A stretch of 64,000 bases of DNA from Bacteroides_D sp963546395. Its GTDB lineage: Bacteria; Bacteroidota; Bacteroidia; Bacteroidales; CAJPTX01. The position numbers and the translations under genes are program-made. The notes beneath the pieces are model-generated. The model was not told where the DNA came from and did no database searches. It saw nothing but the letters and a program-made list of their open reading frames with translations. The stretch lies in assembly GCA_963546395.1 (NCBI GenBank), contig CAUUMS010000005.1, positions 37,116 through 101,115 of the forward strand. The letters are read 5' to 3'. Below, piece after piece: positions 9,263 through 18,403 of the stretch (position 1 is its first letter; the number at the start of each line of letters is the position of its first letter).

Positions 9263-10057
9263 CTACACAGCCACTTGACCCGCTATGTGCGGATGCGCCA
9301 CGTACCCCTCGAGGCGGAAATCCTTGAAATCGTACTCCTCCACAGGCTTCGGCCCGCACAGGATCTGTAGCTGAGGCAACGGGTGCGGATCGCGCCGCAG
9401 CTGCATACGCATTGCCTCGATATGGTTTTGGTAGATGTGCGCATCCCCTATCGTGTGCACGAACTCACCCGCCTTGAGGCCCGTGGTGTGGGCTATGAGG
9501 TGAATGAGCAGCGCATAGGAGGCAATATTGAACGGCACCCCCAGAAACACGTCGGCGCTTCGCTGGTAGAGCTGCCCCGAGAGGTAGCCATCCTGCACGT
9601 AGAGCTGCAACATCACGTGGCAGGGCGGAAGAGCCATCTGCGGCAGGGCGCCCACATTCCACGCCGAGATCATCAGCCGCCGCGAGTCGGGATTCTGCCG
9701 AATCTCACGTATCACCTCCCACACCTGATCCACCACACGCCCATCGGCGCACTGCCAGGCCCGCCACTGCTTGCCGTAGATAGGCCCCAGCTCGCCGTTG
9801 GCATTGGCCCACTCGTCCCATATGCGCACGCCGTGCCGGTGGAGGTAAGCCACGTTGGTGTCACCCCGCAGAAACCACAAGAGCTCGTAGGCGATGGAAC
9901 GCCAATGGAGGCGTTTTGTGGTAACGATGGGGAACCCCTCGCGCAGATCGAACCGCATCTGGTAGCCGAATATCCCCAGCGTGTCCACGCCGGTGCGATT
10001 TGGCCGCACGGCCCCACGTGCCAGAATTTGTCGGGCCAAATTGAGGTACTGCTCCAT
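9263..10057 (-). CDS. thyA: Thymidylate synthase
   Basis: The 264-residue product has exactly the usual length of bacterial ThyA. It makes dTMP from dUMP using methylene-tetrahydrofolate. The active-site cysteine is in LPPCHVMLQLYV (Cys146). Other invariant segments are NRTGVDTLGIFGYQMRFDL (20-38), RRLMISAWN (126-134), the QRSADVFLGVPFNIASYA segment, and the C-terminal end RLEGYVAHPHI...VAV with the conserved terminal hydrophobic. No dihydrofolate reductase gene is next to it, although folA often follows thyA elsewhere. It is 15 bases downstream of an unknown exported protein and 4 bases upstream of the M23 peptidase. Confidence 0.97.
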   Translation of the reverse strand: MEQYLNLARQILARGAVRPNRTGVDTLGIFGYQMRFDLREGFPIVTTKRLHWRSIAYELLWFLRGDTNVAYLHRHGVRIWDEWANANGELGPIYGKQWRAWQCADGRVVDQVWEVIREIRQNPDSRRLMISAWNVGALPQMALPPCHVMLQLYVQDGYLSGQLYQRSADVFLGVPFNIASYALLIHLIAHTTGLKAGEFVHTIGDAHIYQNHIEAMRMQLRRDPHPLPQLQILCGPKPVEEYDFKDFRLEGYVAHPHIAGQVAV

Positions 10058-10072
10058 GCCTACCCTTCGATT

Positions 10073-10561
10073 CTATTGCTGCCGCTTCTGGTAGCTTGTG
10101 GCCACCACCTGGACAGACGACGGCTCGCCGTAGGCGGTGATGAACTTCACCTCTCTCACCAACAGATGCGTAGCCTGCGCATCGGCCGCCTTCTGCCGTA
10201 GCTGGGTGATGGCGCCCCGCTCGAGCTCATCCGTCTTAGCATGGCGCCAGCCCTTGCCCGAGGCCGTGAGCGTGACATCGTAATCGTCCACCCGTCGCAT
10301 TCCCGCCACTTCCTTCTCACGGCGCGTAACCACCACCTTACGCCAGCTGGGCTCCTGAGCCTTCTTGGTGGAATCCGACACCTCGTGCCGCGGGTGCACA
10401 CGCTCCACCTCTACCCCATCGCCCCCCGAAACCGAGAGCTCCTCAACACACCCTTCCCGCACGGCCCAAGCATGCCCCCCGGAGAGCAGGAGCAGCATCC
10501 CAAGGAGCAGGCCGCAAATGACCCGCAGGCTGCACGAAAAAATGATAACTGCACTCTTCAT
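10073..10561 (-). CDS. Unknown exported protein upstream of thyA
   Basis: The 162-residue product starts with a clear signal peptide (MKSAVIIFSC then a leucine-rich core, about residues 12-32, ending GGHAWA). A cysteine at position 18 of the mature part may be incidental; there is no good lipobox. The mature part is basic and charged and I do not recognise its family. It is the first gene of the probable operon with thyA and the M23 peptidase. A promoter box sits only five bases before the ATG, so the mRNA may be leaderless. The alternative, a start further in, would remove the signal peptide. Confidence 0.7.
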   Translation of the reverse strand: MKSAVIIFSCSLRVICGLLLGMLLLLSGGHAWAVREGCVEELSVSGGDGVEVERVHPRHEVSDSTKKAQEPSWRKVVVTRREKEVAGMRRVDDYDVTLTASGKGWRHAKTDELERGAITQLRQKAADAQATHLLVREVKFITAYGEPSSVQVVATSYQKRQQ

Positions 10562-10566
10562 AGTGA

Positions 10567-10574
10567 CAAAAGTA
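10567..10574 (-). promoter_or_regulatory. Bacteroidetes -7 box (TACTTTTG) abutting a start codon
   Basis: TACTTTTG on the minus strand ends five bases before the ATG at 10561. Using the spacing seen at the SRP RNA gene, transcription would begin at or within a base or two of the ATG. Confidence 0.6.
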
Positions 10575-10750
10575 CTAAATAAAGCTAAACCTCCTTATCG
10601 CCCCCCCATCACGCCGCAGGCCATCCCCACGCCCACCCGCTCACATAACGCTCTGCCCTGTCGGTTCCGTACGGGGTGTCCCTCCTAGAGCTGGCAAAAT
10701 TCCACTCCACATTCTGCGCTTGCTCCTTCGCGCCGTTGGCTCGTCTTCGT

Positions 10751-10877
10751 CAGGGTGTTGACAACACATCAACGCTGTAGCCTCAATACACCCAAGCTAC
10801 ACCAAGTCCGTATTTGTAGGCGCAAATACGGACTTGGTACGTTGTTGGTAGGCCATTGGCACGTGTCAACCAGGCAC
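10751..10877. repeat. Dispersed palindromic 11-bp-unit element, copy 1
   Basis: The core is a perfect 16-bp inverted repeat (ACCAAGTCCGTATTTG / CAAATACGGACTTGGT, 10801-10816 and 10823-10838) around TAGGCG. Outward of the core both arms can be read as 11-bp units in mirror image. On the right they are TTGGTACGTTG, TTGGTAGGCCA, TTGGCACGTGT and CAACCAGGCAC. On the left, reverse complemented, they are TTGGTGTAGCT, TGGGTGTATTG, AGGCTACAGCG, TTGATGTGTTG and TCAACACCCTG. It lies between divergent genes. The other parts of the 10562-11053 gap show only the two promoters. Confidence 0.75.
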
Positions 10878-10973
10878 CAATGAGCCCTGCGCTCGTGCCG
10901 TAGATCGCCATTCCTAGGCCACGAGCAGGGACGATCTGTGCAGCCCGCACGTAATAAAAGGGGCGGATCTACG

Positions 10974-10981
10974 TACCTTTG
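10974..10981 (+). promoter_or_regulatory. Bacteroidetes -7 box (TACCTTTG) for the GlmU-like gene
   Basis: TACCTTTG predicts a transcript start near 10986 and a leader of about 68 bases before the ATG at 11054. It lies about 100 bases right of palindromic element copy 1. Confidence 0.65.
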
Positions 10982-11053
10982 CAGCATGAAGCGATCTGCG
11001 CATCCACTGCGCAAGCGGTGCAAGCTGTCCTGGACAGGCGCATTACGGGGGTT

Positions 11054-12280
11054 ATGACGATGGGACAAACACGAGGCATCTGCCTGTATGACGGGGATTT
11101 GTGGCTGAGCCTCCTCCCCCTCACATACCTCAAGCCTGTGGGGGCCCTACGGGCGGGTATCGAAACGCTAGGCGATGCCTGGGGGTCGCTGCTGAAGGCT
11201 AACGTCGCGTACGCCACGCAGCCCCATCTCCGCGAGCTCTGGGGTGGCGAGGCCGATGCGCACGCTGACAGTAGGCTACACATTCTGGGGGGACTACTAC
11301 CTCATGGGGACGTGGTGGAGGCGGTGCGCTCCCTGCAACCGGGTGAGGCCCTCCATGCGGCCGATCGGCTGCTGGCAGCCTACCCCACCCAGGCCGGCGT
11401 GTACAATGCCGATGCGCTGCAAGGGATGAATCTCCGGGCGGTGCAGCTGGAGGCAGGGGTTGAAGTGGTCGTCTTGCAACACCCGTGGGACATATTCCGC
11501 CATGCGGGCATGGCGATAGCCGATGACTACGAGCGGATCACCCATGGGCGCCATTCGCAGCCCGTGAGTTCCACGGTGGGTGTGCTAGGCAATGGGGGCA
11601 TATTCCTAGAGGCCGGGGCGCAGGCAGAGTTCTGCACCTTCAACACCACCGAGGGTCCTATATATCTGGGCGAAGGAGCTGAGGTGATGGAGGGGAGCCA
11701 CATTCGCGGGCCCTTCGCGCTGGGAGCCCACTCGACGATTAAGATGGGGGCTAAAATCTACGGGGGCACCGCCATAGGGCCCCACTGCAAGGTGGGGGGC
11801 GAGGTGAGCAACACGGTGTTCCAGAGCTACAGCAACAAGGGGCATGATGGGTTCCTGGGTAATGCCGCCATCGGCTCGTGGTGCAATCTGGGGGCCGATA
11901 CCAACTGCTCTAACCTGAAGAACACCTACGAGCCCGTGCGGGCGTGGAGCGTGGCTGAGGAACGTTTCGTGGAGACGGGGCTCCAGTTCTGCGGTCTCAT
12001 GATGGGCGACCACTCCAAGAGCGGCATCAACACGATGTTCAACACGGGGAGCACCGTGGGCGCATTCTGCAATGTGTTCGGTGACGGTTTCCCCCGTGCC
12101 TGGGTGCCCTCCTTCTCGTGGGGCGGTGCAAGCGGCATGCGGGAGCATGGTCTCCCCATGGCCCTTCGCACGGCCGAGGCAGTGCTGGCGCGCCGCCATG
12201 AGGAGCTCAGCGCGACACTCCGCACGGCCATTGAAATGCTTTTTGCCCTGACGGCCAGCGAGCGACCCTACGGGGGCTGA
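11054..12280 (+). CDS. GlmU-like putative sugar nucleotidyltransferase with left-handed beta-helix
   Basis: The 408-residue product resembles the Bacteroidetes GlmU-like family (TIGR03991 type). The N-terminus, GICLYDGDLWLSLLPLTYLKPVGALRAGI, matches the family's opening 'D...LLPLT..RPV..LR.GI'. The second half is a hexapeptide-repeat helix (about 190-340) with GTAIGPHCKVGGEVSNTVFQ and SYSNKGHDGFLGNAAIG, like the acetyltransferase half of GlmU. It may make UDP-GlcNAc or a related nucleotide sugar in the cytoplasm. The canonical pyrophosphorylase loop LAAGxGTRM is not present, so donor-sugar activity is an inference. The frame extends to a TTG at 10979, which overlaps the promoter; ATGs at 11054 or 11060 are better. 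lon follows 82 bases later. Confidence 0.82.
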   Translation: MTMGQTRGICLYDGDLWLSLLPLTYLKPVGALRAGIETLGDAWGSLLKANVAYATQPHLRELWGGEADAHADSRLHILGGLLPHGDVVEAVRSLQPGEALHAADRLLAAYPTQAGVYNADALQGMNLRAVQLEAGVEVVVLQHPWDIFRHAGMAIADDYERITHGRHSQPVSSTVGVLGNGGIFLEAGAQAEFCTFNTTEGPIYLGEGAEVMEGSHIRGPFALGAHSTIKMGAKIYGGTAIGPHCKVGGEVSNTVFQSYSNKGHDGFLGNAAIGSWCNLGADTNCSNLKNTYEPVRAWSVAEERFVETGLQFCGLMMGDHSKSGINTMFNTGSTVGAFCNVFGDGFPRAWVPSFSWGGASGMREHGLPMALRTAEAVLARRHEELSATLRTAIEMLFALTASERPYGG

Positions 12281-12315
12281 TCGGCCGTTGAACATAAGGG
12301 GAAGAGGCAACGTTT

Positions 12316-12348
12316 AACGTGGAAGTGCACACTTTAGGTGTACACGTT
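12316..12348. promoter_or_regulatory. Inverted repeat in the lon leader/promoter region
   Basis: AACGTG (12316-12321) and CACGTT (12343-12348) flank GTGCACAC and GTGTACAC, which can pair with one mismatch around a 5-base loop. It ends 14 bases before the lon ATG and has no T run, so it looks more like an operator or leader hairpin than a terminator. It does not match the CIRCE element. Confidence 0.3.
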
Positions 12349-12362
12349 TCTGGGGGGACATA

Positions 12363-14795
12363 ATGAAGGATTTATTCGATAAGGCAGAGTGGATGCTCGG
12401 CGGCACGGTGGACGACGGTGAGACCGGGGATCTGGTGCTGCCGGTACCATTACATCTGGGCGAGGAAGCCCTCAAGGCGGGGCCTCCCGACGTGCTCCCA
12501 CTCATCGAGCTGCGCAACAATGTGTTCTTCCCACAAACGTTGACCCCCATCTCGGTAGGCCGCCGGCACACCCGCCAGCTGGTGAAGGAGCTGCCGCCCG
12601 ATGATGCCTACGTGGCCATTGTGGCCCAGAAAGACCCGAGCGAGGATACACCTCGCCGCGATGGGTTGTACCGCGTGGGTACGCTGGCCATCGTGCATAA
12701 GGTGATGGAGTTCGATGAGGACAAGATCACGCTGGTGATGCAGGGGCTGGGGCGTCTGCGCGTAGATAGCTTCGTGTCGGAACGCCCCTACTTCCGGGTG
12801 CGCTACAGCCTGTACCCCGAGGATCAGGATGCGCCTAACGAGGTGAAGATGCGCGCCATGGGCAAGGTGCTACGCCGCCATGCAGAGCTGTACATGAAGA
12901 TGGCCTCGAGCTCGGACTCGAAGCCGATACCCCCGATTCCCCGGTCGGCTGACATCAACGAGTACATCGGCTACATCGCCATGCAGATGTCGATACCGTC
13001 GTCGGAGAAGCAGGAGATCCTAGAGATGAACTCCCAGCTAGAGCGGGTGGAGCGTCTGATCGATCTGCTGGCCCGTGAGATCGAGGTGCTACGGCTTGGT
13101 GAGGAGATACAGCACCGCACGCGCCAGAATCTGGAGAAGCAGCAGCGTGACTTCATCCTTCAGCAGCAGATTCGGACGATACAGAGCGAGCTGGGGGAGA
13201 ATCCGGATGACAATGACGTGGAGAAATTCGCCGAGCTGGGCGCCAAGCTACACTGTAGCAATGAGGTGCGCGAGGCGTACAACCGAGAGGTGAGCCGGCT
13301 GGCGCGCATGAATCCCATGTCGCCCGACTACTCCACGCAGGTGGCCTACCTCCAGCTATTCGCCGAGCTGCCCTGGGAGCAGTACTCCAAGGACAACTAC
13401 GACCTGGCTCGCGCGCAGCGTATCCTGGATCGTGACCACTACGGGCTGGAGCAGGTGAAGGACAGGATATTGGAGTACCTGGCGGTGCTCAAGCTGAAGA
13501 ATGACCTGAAGTCGCCCATCCTGTGCCTGTACGGCCCTCCGGGGGTGGGTAAGACATCGCTGGGTAAGTCGGTGGCCCGGGCACTAGGGCGCAAATGCGC
13601 CCGCATATCGCTAGGAGGCTTGCACGACGAGAGCGAGATCCGCGGGCATCGGCGCACCTACGTGGGGGCCATGCCAGGACGCATCCTCCAGAATCTGCGG
13701 AAGGCGAAGACATCGAACCCCGTGTTCATCCTGGATGAGGTGGATAAGATCACCTCTAACATGATGGGCGATCCGGCCTCAGCACTCCTTGAGGTGCTAG
13801 ACCCGGAGCAGAACTCCAGCTTTTACGACAACTACCTGGAGGTGGAGTACGACCTGTCGCACGTGCTGTTCATCACCACGGCCAATGACATCTCGGCCAT
13901 ACCGCCTGCGCTGCGCGACCGCATGGAGATGATCGAGATCACAGGCTACCTGATGGAGGAGAAGGTGGCGATTGCGACACGGCACCTGATTCCCGACCTG
14001 CTGAAGCAGCACGGGGTGAAGAAGTCGGAGTTCCAGCTTCCCCCCAAGCTCATTGCTAGCATCATCACCAACTATACCCGTGAGAGCGGCGTGCGTAAGC
14101 TGAATCAGACCCTCGCACGTCTTGTGCGCCAGCAGGCTAAGCGCATCGCCCTGGGCGAGGAGTGCAACAAGCGGTTGACGGATGCCGACGTGCGGGAACG
14201 GCTCGGCATTGCGCTGTATGACAACGAGAAGGTGGAGTCGGCCAAGCAGATCGGCGTGGCTGTGGGCATGGCCTGGACGCAGGTAGGGGGTGAGATTCTG
14301 TACGTGGAGACGAGCATATCCGACGGCAAGGGAACCCTAGCTGTGACGGGTAACATCGGCGATGTGATGCGCGAGTCGGCCACTATAGCCCTGCAATACG
14401 TGCGCGCGCAGGCCCGGGCCCTCGGGATAGATCCGGCGCGTTTCGATTCGAGTCACGTGCACATTCACGTGCCCGAGGGAGCCATTCCCAAGGATGGGCC
14501 CTCGGCCGGTGTCACCATGGTGAGCTCGCTGGTATCGGCCTTCAAGTCGGAGGCCCCCAACACGGGGATCGCCATGACGGGCGAAATCACGCTGCGGGGC
14601 CGCGTGCTGCCGGTGGGTGGCATCAAGGAGAAGATACTGGCCGCCAAACGGGCGAATATCCACAAGATTATACTCCCCAGCGAGAATAAGAAGGATCTGG
14701 AGGACATCAAGCCGGAGTACCTGGCAGGGCTCGAGTTCGTGCATGTGCAGACCATCGATCAGATGCTGGGGCAAATATTCGCCCCCAGGGGATAG
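12363..14795 (+). CDS. lon: ATP-dependent Lon protease
   Basis: The 810-residue product is a full-length LonA. It has an N-terminal substrate-binding domain (about 45-245, starting VLPLIELRNNVFFPQTL), a coiled-coil linker rich in Gln and Glu, and an AAA+ module with Walker A GPPGVGKTS (about 391-399) and Walker B FILDEVDK. The C-terminal protease domain carries the catalytic dyad: Ser714 in KDGPSAGVTM and Lys757 in GGIKEKILAAK. It degrades misfolded and regulatory proteins in the cytoplasm. The gene follows the GlmU-like gene on the same strand. An inverted repeat just upstream may regulate it. Confidence 0.98.
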   Translation: MKDLFDKAEWMLGGTVDDGETGDLVLPVPLHLGEEALKAGPPDVLPLIELRNNVFFPQTLTPISVGRRHTRQLVKELPPDDAYVAIVAQKDPSEDTPRRDGLYRVGTLAIVHKVMEFDEDKITLVMQGLGRLRVDSFVSERPYFRVRYSLYPEDQDAPNEVKMRAMGKVLRRHAELYMKMASSSDSKPIPPIPRSADINEYIGYIAMQMSIPSSEKQEILEMNSQLERVERLIDLLAREIEVLRLGEEIQHRTRQNLEKQQRDFILQQQIRTIQSELGENPDDNDVEKFAELGAKLHCSNEVREAYNREVSRLARMNPMSPDYSTQVAYLQLFAELPWEQYSKDNYDLARAQRILDRDHYGLEQVKDRILEYLAVLKLKNDLKSPILCLYGPPGVGKTSLGKSVARALGRKCARISLGGLHDESEIRGHRRTYVGAMPGRILQNLRKAKTSNPVFILDEVDKITSNMMGDPASALLEVLDPEQNSSFYDNYLEVEYDLSHVLFITTANDISAIPPALRDRMEMIEITGYLMEEKVAIATRHLIPDLLKQHGVKKSEFQLPPKLIASIITNYTRESGVRKLNQTLARLVRQQAKRIALGEECNKRLTDADVRERLGIALYDNEKVESAKQIGVAVGMAWTQVGGEILYVETSISDGKGTLAVTGNIGDVMRESATIALQYVRAQARALGIDPARFDSSHVHIHVPEGAIPKDGPSAGVTMVSSLVSAFKSEAPNTGIAMTGEITLRGRVLPVGGIKEKILAAKRANIHKIILPSENKKDLEDIKPEYLAGLEFVHVQTIDQMLGQIFAPRG

Positions 14796-14917
14796 GCTGA
14801 GCCCCATCACCCAGGCTAACAGGTGACAGGGCTGTATAGCGACGCACGGAACGCTAAGGGCCTCAGCGCAAATCCGGCACTGGGGGAGTTACACGTAAGC
14901 GAGGGGACACAACGCGA

Positions 14918-15907
14918 ATGCGGGAGAGGATAGAGCTACCGAGCGAGGAGTCAATCATTGCCGTCGCCAGGGAGACGATTGCCACCGAGGCGCTAGCCAT
15001 CGAGGCGCTGGGTGCGCTGGTGGACGATCATTTTGCCGCAGTGGTACACGCCCTGCTGACCATGGAGGGTCGGGCTGTCGTCACGGGTATAGGTAAGAGC
15101 GCCATCATCGGGCAGAAGATAGTGGCCACGCTGAACTCCACGGGCACACCGGCCGTCTTCATGCACGCAGCCGATGCCATACACGGGGATCTGGGCATGA
15201 TACAGCCCGGCGACGTGGTGATATGCCTCTCCAAGAGCGGCGCAACGCCTGAGATCAAGGTGCTGGTGCCCCTGATAAAAATGATGGGAAACCGGCTGGT
15301 GGCGTTGGTGTCGAACGGCGAGAGCTACCTGGCACAGCAAGCCGACTGGGTGCTACGAGCCACCGTGTCGCACGAGGCGTGCCCCAACAATCTAGCCCCC
15401 ACCTCAAGCACCACGGCGCAGCTGGTGGTGGGCGATGCGCTGGCAGTGTGCCTGCTGAAGGCGCGGGGATTTACCCCCGAAGATTTTGCCCGATACCATC
15501 CAGGTGGCTCACTGGGCAAGCGTCTCTACCTGCGGGTGTGCGACATTATGAACCCCGACGTGCGCCCCCAGGTGCTGGTGGACGATTCGCTAGAGCGAGT
15601 CATCGTGGCCATCACCTCGGGCCGGCTGGGGGCCACCGCCGTCACAGCCCCCACAGGGCAGCTGGTGGGCATCATCACCGACGGGGATCTACGCCGCATG
15701 CTCCAAAAGACGCACAGCATGGCTGGGACAACAGCCCGAGAGATCATGTCGACGGCCCCACGTTCCATTGCCTACGACGCATTGGCCGTAGAGGCTTTCC
15801 GCCAGATGGAGGCGAATAAGATCACCCAACTTGTCGTTATGCAGGGCGACGAGTACCGGGGCATGATACATATCCACGACCTGCTACGCGAGGGGATCAT
15901 TGGTTAG
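14918..15907 (+). CDS. kdsD: Arabinose-5-phosphate isomerase (KpsF/GutQ type)
   Basis: The 329-residue product has an N-terminal SIS domain (about 30-185) with VVTGIGKSAIIGQKIVATLNSTGTPA and CLSKSGATPEIKVL, followed by two CBS domains (about 205-325). This is the layout of KdsD, which converts ribulose 5-phosphate to arabinose 5-phosphate, the first step to KDO for the lipopolysaccharide core. The SIS phosphosugar-binding Ser/Thr loop and the HPGGSLGKRL motif (about 190-199) are intact. Its stop overlaps the start of the DUF5686 outer-membrane gene by eight bases, so the two are probably translated together. It lies 122 bases after lon. Confidence 0.94.
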   Translation: MRERIELPSEESIIAVARETIATEALAIEALGALVDDHFAAVVHALLTMEGRAVVTGIGKSAIIGQKIVATLNSTGTPAVFMHAADAIHGDLGMIQPGDVVICLSKSGATPEIKVLVPLIKMMGNRLVALVSNGESYLAQQADWVLRATVSHEACPNNLAPTSSTTAQLVVGDALAVCLLKARGFTPEDFARYHPGGSLGKRLYLRVCDIMNPDVRPQVLVDDSLERVIVAITSGRLGATAVTAPTGQLVGIITDGDLRRMLQKTHSMAGTTAREIMSTAPRSIAYDALAVEAFRQMEANKITQLVVMQGDEYRGMIHIHDLLREGIIG

Positions 15908-18392
15908 CGGAGCGAGGGGTATACGCCGATGTTGGGATTCTGCGCGGTGGGCGTGGTGGTTGCTGATGCTGGTAGCCCTGGCCCACGTTGCGCATGGGCA
16001 GGGGCAAAAGACACGCGTGCGGGGCAACGTCATCGATGCGGCGACACGTGAGCCCGTGGCGTATGCCACTATTGCCCTGAAGGGTACGCACACGGGCACG
16101 ATCAGCTCAGACGAGGGGCACTTTTTCATCTCCACCTCCACGCCTGGAGATACGCTAGTGGTGGCGTTTGTGGGCTACGAGACCGTAGAATTAGCCATCA
16201 AGCCGGGGCATTTCCAAGAGGTGACCGTGGAGCTCCACGAGGCCACACGCAGCCTGGGCGAGGTGGTGGTGTACCGCGATGAGGGGCCTGTGCTGCGCCT
16301 GCTGGACAGCGTGATAGCTCACAAGGATGAGCACAATCCCGACCTGCGCACAAGCTACAGCAGCCGGGTGTACAACAAGCTGCAAATCGACGTGAATAAC
16401 GTGGATACGGGTCTCTTCGACAAGGGGCCCATGAAGCAGCTGCGCTTCCTGAAGCAGCACCTCGATACGAATGCTGCCACAGGTAAGAACTTCATTCCGG
16501 TGTTCGTCTCCGAGAGCCTTTCGAAGCTCTACTACCAATCGTCGCCCCAGGCACGCCGCGAGGAGATACTGAACACGCAGATGTCGGGGATTGAGAATGA
16601 GGAGTACGCCCAGTTCGCCGGCACATTCTACCAGGATTTCAACATTTACAATAACTACATCAGCGTATTCAACCAGGGGCTGGTGAGCCCGATTCACAGC
16701 CGCGGGCGGATGTACTACGAGTACTTTCTGGTGGACAGCGCCGATGTGGATGGGCAGAAGCGTTACCGGGTGTCCTTTCGTCCGCGCAGGCGTTACGAGC
16801 CTACCTTTCGCGGCTACATGTGGATTGCCGATGGGAGCTACGCCGTGATAGAGGCCCAGTATGAGCTGGCCCGGGATGCGAACCTCAACTTTGTGAACTA
16901 CGTGATGGGCGACGAGGAGTACCAGCTCGTGGATGGGCGCACCTGGTTTCCACGCCGCAAGCACTTTTTCGTGGATCTCAATCTCACCGACCAAACCTTT
17001 GGGCTCTTTGGGCACAAGACAACCCTGTACGATTCGGTGAAGCTGGGCGCTACCATCCCACCGCGTCTCCTACGCGGCAACGAGGAGGTGGTGGTGGCAG
17101 AGGGGGCGCACGAGGCAGGTGAAAAGTACTGGGATTCGATACGCCCTGTGCCATTGAGCGGGAGTGAGACCTCGGTGTTCGCCATGGTCGATTCGGTGAA
17201 GCAGCTACCGCTGTACCGTGGCGCACGGCGCGTGTGGCTGATGCTCCTGGAGCGGTACTTCCCGCTACGCTACGTGGACATAGGGCCGTGGCAACGCATC
17301 TACACCTACAATGAGGTGGAGGGGCACCGGTTCACCTTCGGGCTACGCACAAATGCTGACATCACACGCCATGTGCAAGTTTGGGGCTATGCGGGGTATG
17401 GCACCCGAGATGCGCAGTGGAAATGGAAAGGCGGGGCACTCTGGGTGATCAAGCGTCGCCCTTGGCACACGCTACGCCTGGAGGCTGGGCATGAGGTGGA
17501 GGTGCTGGGTCAGGGCAAGAAGAGCATTGAGGAGGACAATCTGCTCTCGGCCTTGCTGCGCGAGCGACGTAATAATAAGCTAACGATGGTCGACCGGGGT
17601 GAGATCTCGTACTTCCACGAGTGGATCACCGGCCTATCCACGGAATTCACGGCGAGCCATAGCCGCGTGTATCCCACCGTCTACGTGCCCTTTGTGCGAG
17701 CAGATGGTAGCAGAGCCCCCTCGCTTAACGACACACGACTCGAGGTAGAGTTTCGCTGGAAATACCGGGAGCGATTCATCACCAACTCATTCTACCGCCA
17801 GAGTGCGGGGAGCAAATACCCTGAGATCTCCGTGAACGTGGCCGGTGCCCTGCGGGGTGTCCTGCGGTCGGACTTCTCCTACCTACGCCTGTCGGCTCGC
17901 GTGCGCCAGAAGGTGATGCTAAATCCCATAGGCTACTCATGGATCCTAATGGAGGGGGGCTACCTGTTCGGACGTGTCCCCTACCCGCTGCTGCGTCTAC
18001 ACGAGGGCAATGGCACCTACGCGCTGAGCCGATTCCATTTCAACATGCTGGATCACTACGAGTTTGCCTCCGATCGCTGGGCGGAACTCCTGTGGGAGCA
18101 TCACTTCATGGGATTGCTGTTCAATCACATACCATGGGTGCGACGGCTGAACCTCCGCGAGGTGGTGACGGCTAAAGTGATGGTGGGTGATGCCAAGCGG
18201 GCGAACCTGCATCTGTTCACCCCACCGGAGGGCTTAGGCCCCATCGGACGTGTGCCCTACGTGGAGCTCAGCGCAGGCCTGGAGAACATCCTGCACATCC
18301 TGCGTGTGGATGCCGTGTGGCGCGTGACCCATCCGCAGGTCAATCGTCGGCATCAATTCACCGTGCGCGTCGGCGTGGCCATACAGTTCTAG
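15900..18392 (+). CDS. DUF5686 outer-membrane protein with carboxypeptidase-like regulatory domain
   Basis: The 830-residue product has a signal peptide (WAWWLLMLVALAHVAHGQ), then a carboxypeptidase-D regulatory-like beta-sandwich (about 38-115; RVRGNVIDAATREPVAYATIALKGT). A DUF5686 region follows, with a predicted membrane barrel in the second half ending VRVGVAIQF. Such proteins are common in Bacteroidetes and look like outer-membrane proteins related to TonB-dependent receptors without the plug. Their cargo is not known. No ATG fits; the start is most likely the TTG at 15900, which overlaps kdsD by eight bases. The HAD gene follows 11 bases after the stop. Confidence 0.85.
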   Translation: MVSGARGIRRCWDSARWAWWLLMLVALAHVAHGQGQKTRVRGNVIDAATREPVAYATIALKGTHTGTISSDEGHFFISTSTPGDTLVVAFVGYETVELAIKPGHFQEVTVELHEATRSLGEVVVYRDEGPVLRLLDSVIAHKDEHNPDLRTSYSSRVYNKLQIDVNNVDTGLFDKGPMKQLRFLKQHLDTNAATGKNFIPVFVSESLSKLYYQSSPQARREEILNTQMSGIENEEYAQFAGTFYQDFNIYNNYISVFNQGLVSPIHSRGRMYYEYFLVDSADVDGQKRYRVSFRPRRRYEPTFRGYMWIADGSYAVIEAQYELARDANLNFVNYVMGDEEYQLVDGRTWFPRRKHFFVDLNLTDQTFGLFGHKTTLYDSVKLGATIPPRLLRGNEEVVVAEGAHEAGEKYWDSIRPVPLSGSETSVFAMVDSVKQLPLYRGARRVWLMLLERYFPLRYVDIGPWQRIYTYNEVEGHRFTFGLRTNADITRHVQVWGYAGYGTRDAQWKWKGGALWVIKRRPWHTLRLEAGHEVEVLGQGKKSIEEDNLLSALLRERRNNKLTMVDRGEISYFHEWITGLSTEFTASHSRVYPTVYVPFVRADGSRAPSLNDTRLEVEFRWKYRERFITNSFYRQSAGSKYPEISVNVAGALRGVLRSDFSYLRLSARVRQKVMLNPIGYSWILMEGGYLFGRVPYPLLRLHEGNGTYALSRFHFNMLDHYEFASDRWAELLWEHHFMGLLFNHIPWVRRLNLREVVTAKVMVGDAKRANLHLFTPPEGLGPIGRVPYVELSAGLENILHILRVDAVWRVTHPQVNRRHQFTVRVGVAIQF

Positions 18393-18403
18393 CACCCCCG
18401 ACA

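Noticed and set aside
10751..10877. Palindromic element copy 1 as an ordinary terminator or as a CRISPR repeat
   Set aside because: The stem has no T run and lies between divergent genes; there are no regularly spaced identical repeats with unique spacers. No CRISPR array was seen anywhere in the window.
12316..12348. Inverted repeat before lon as a CIRCE heat-shock operator
   Set aside because: It does not match the TTAGCACTC-N9-GAGTGCTAA sequence; kept only as a weak unnamed element.
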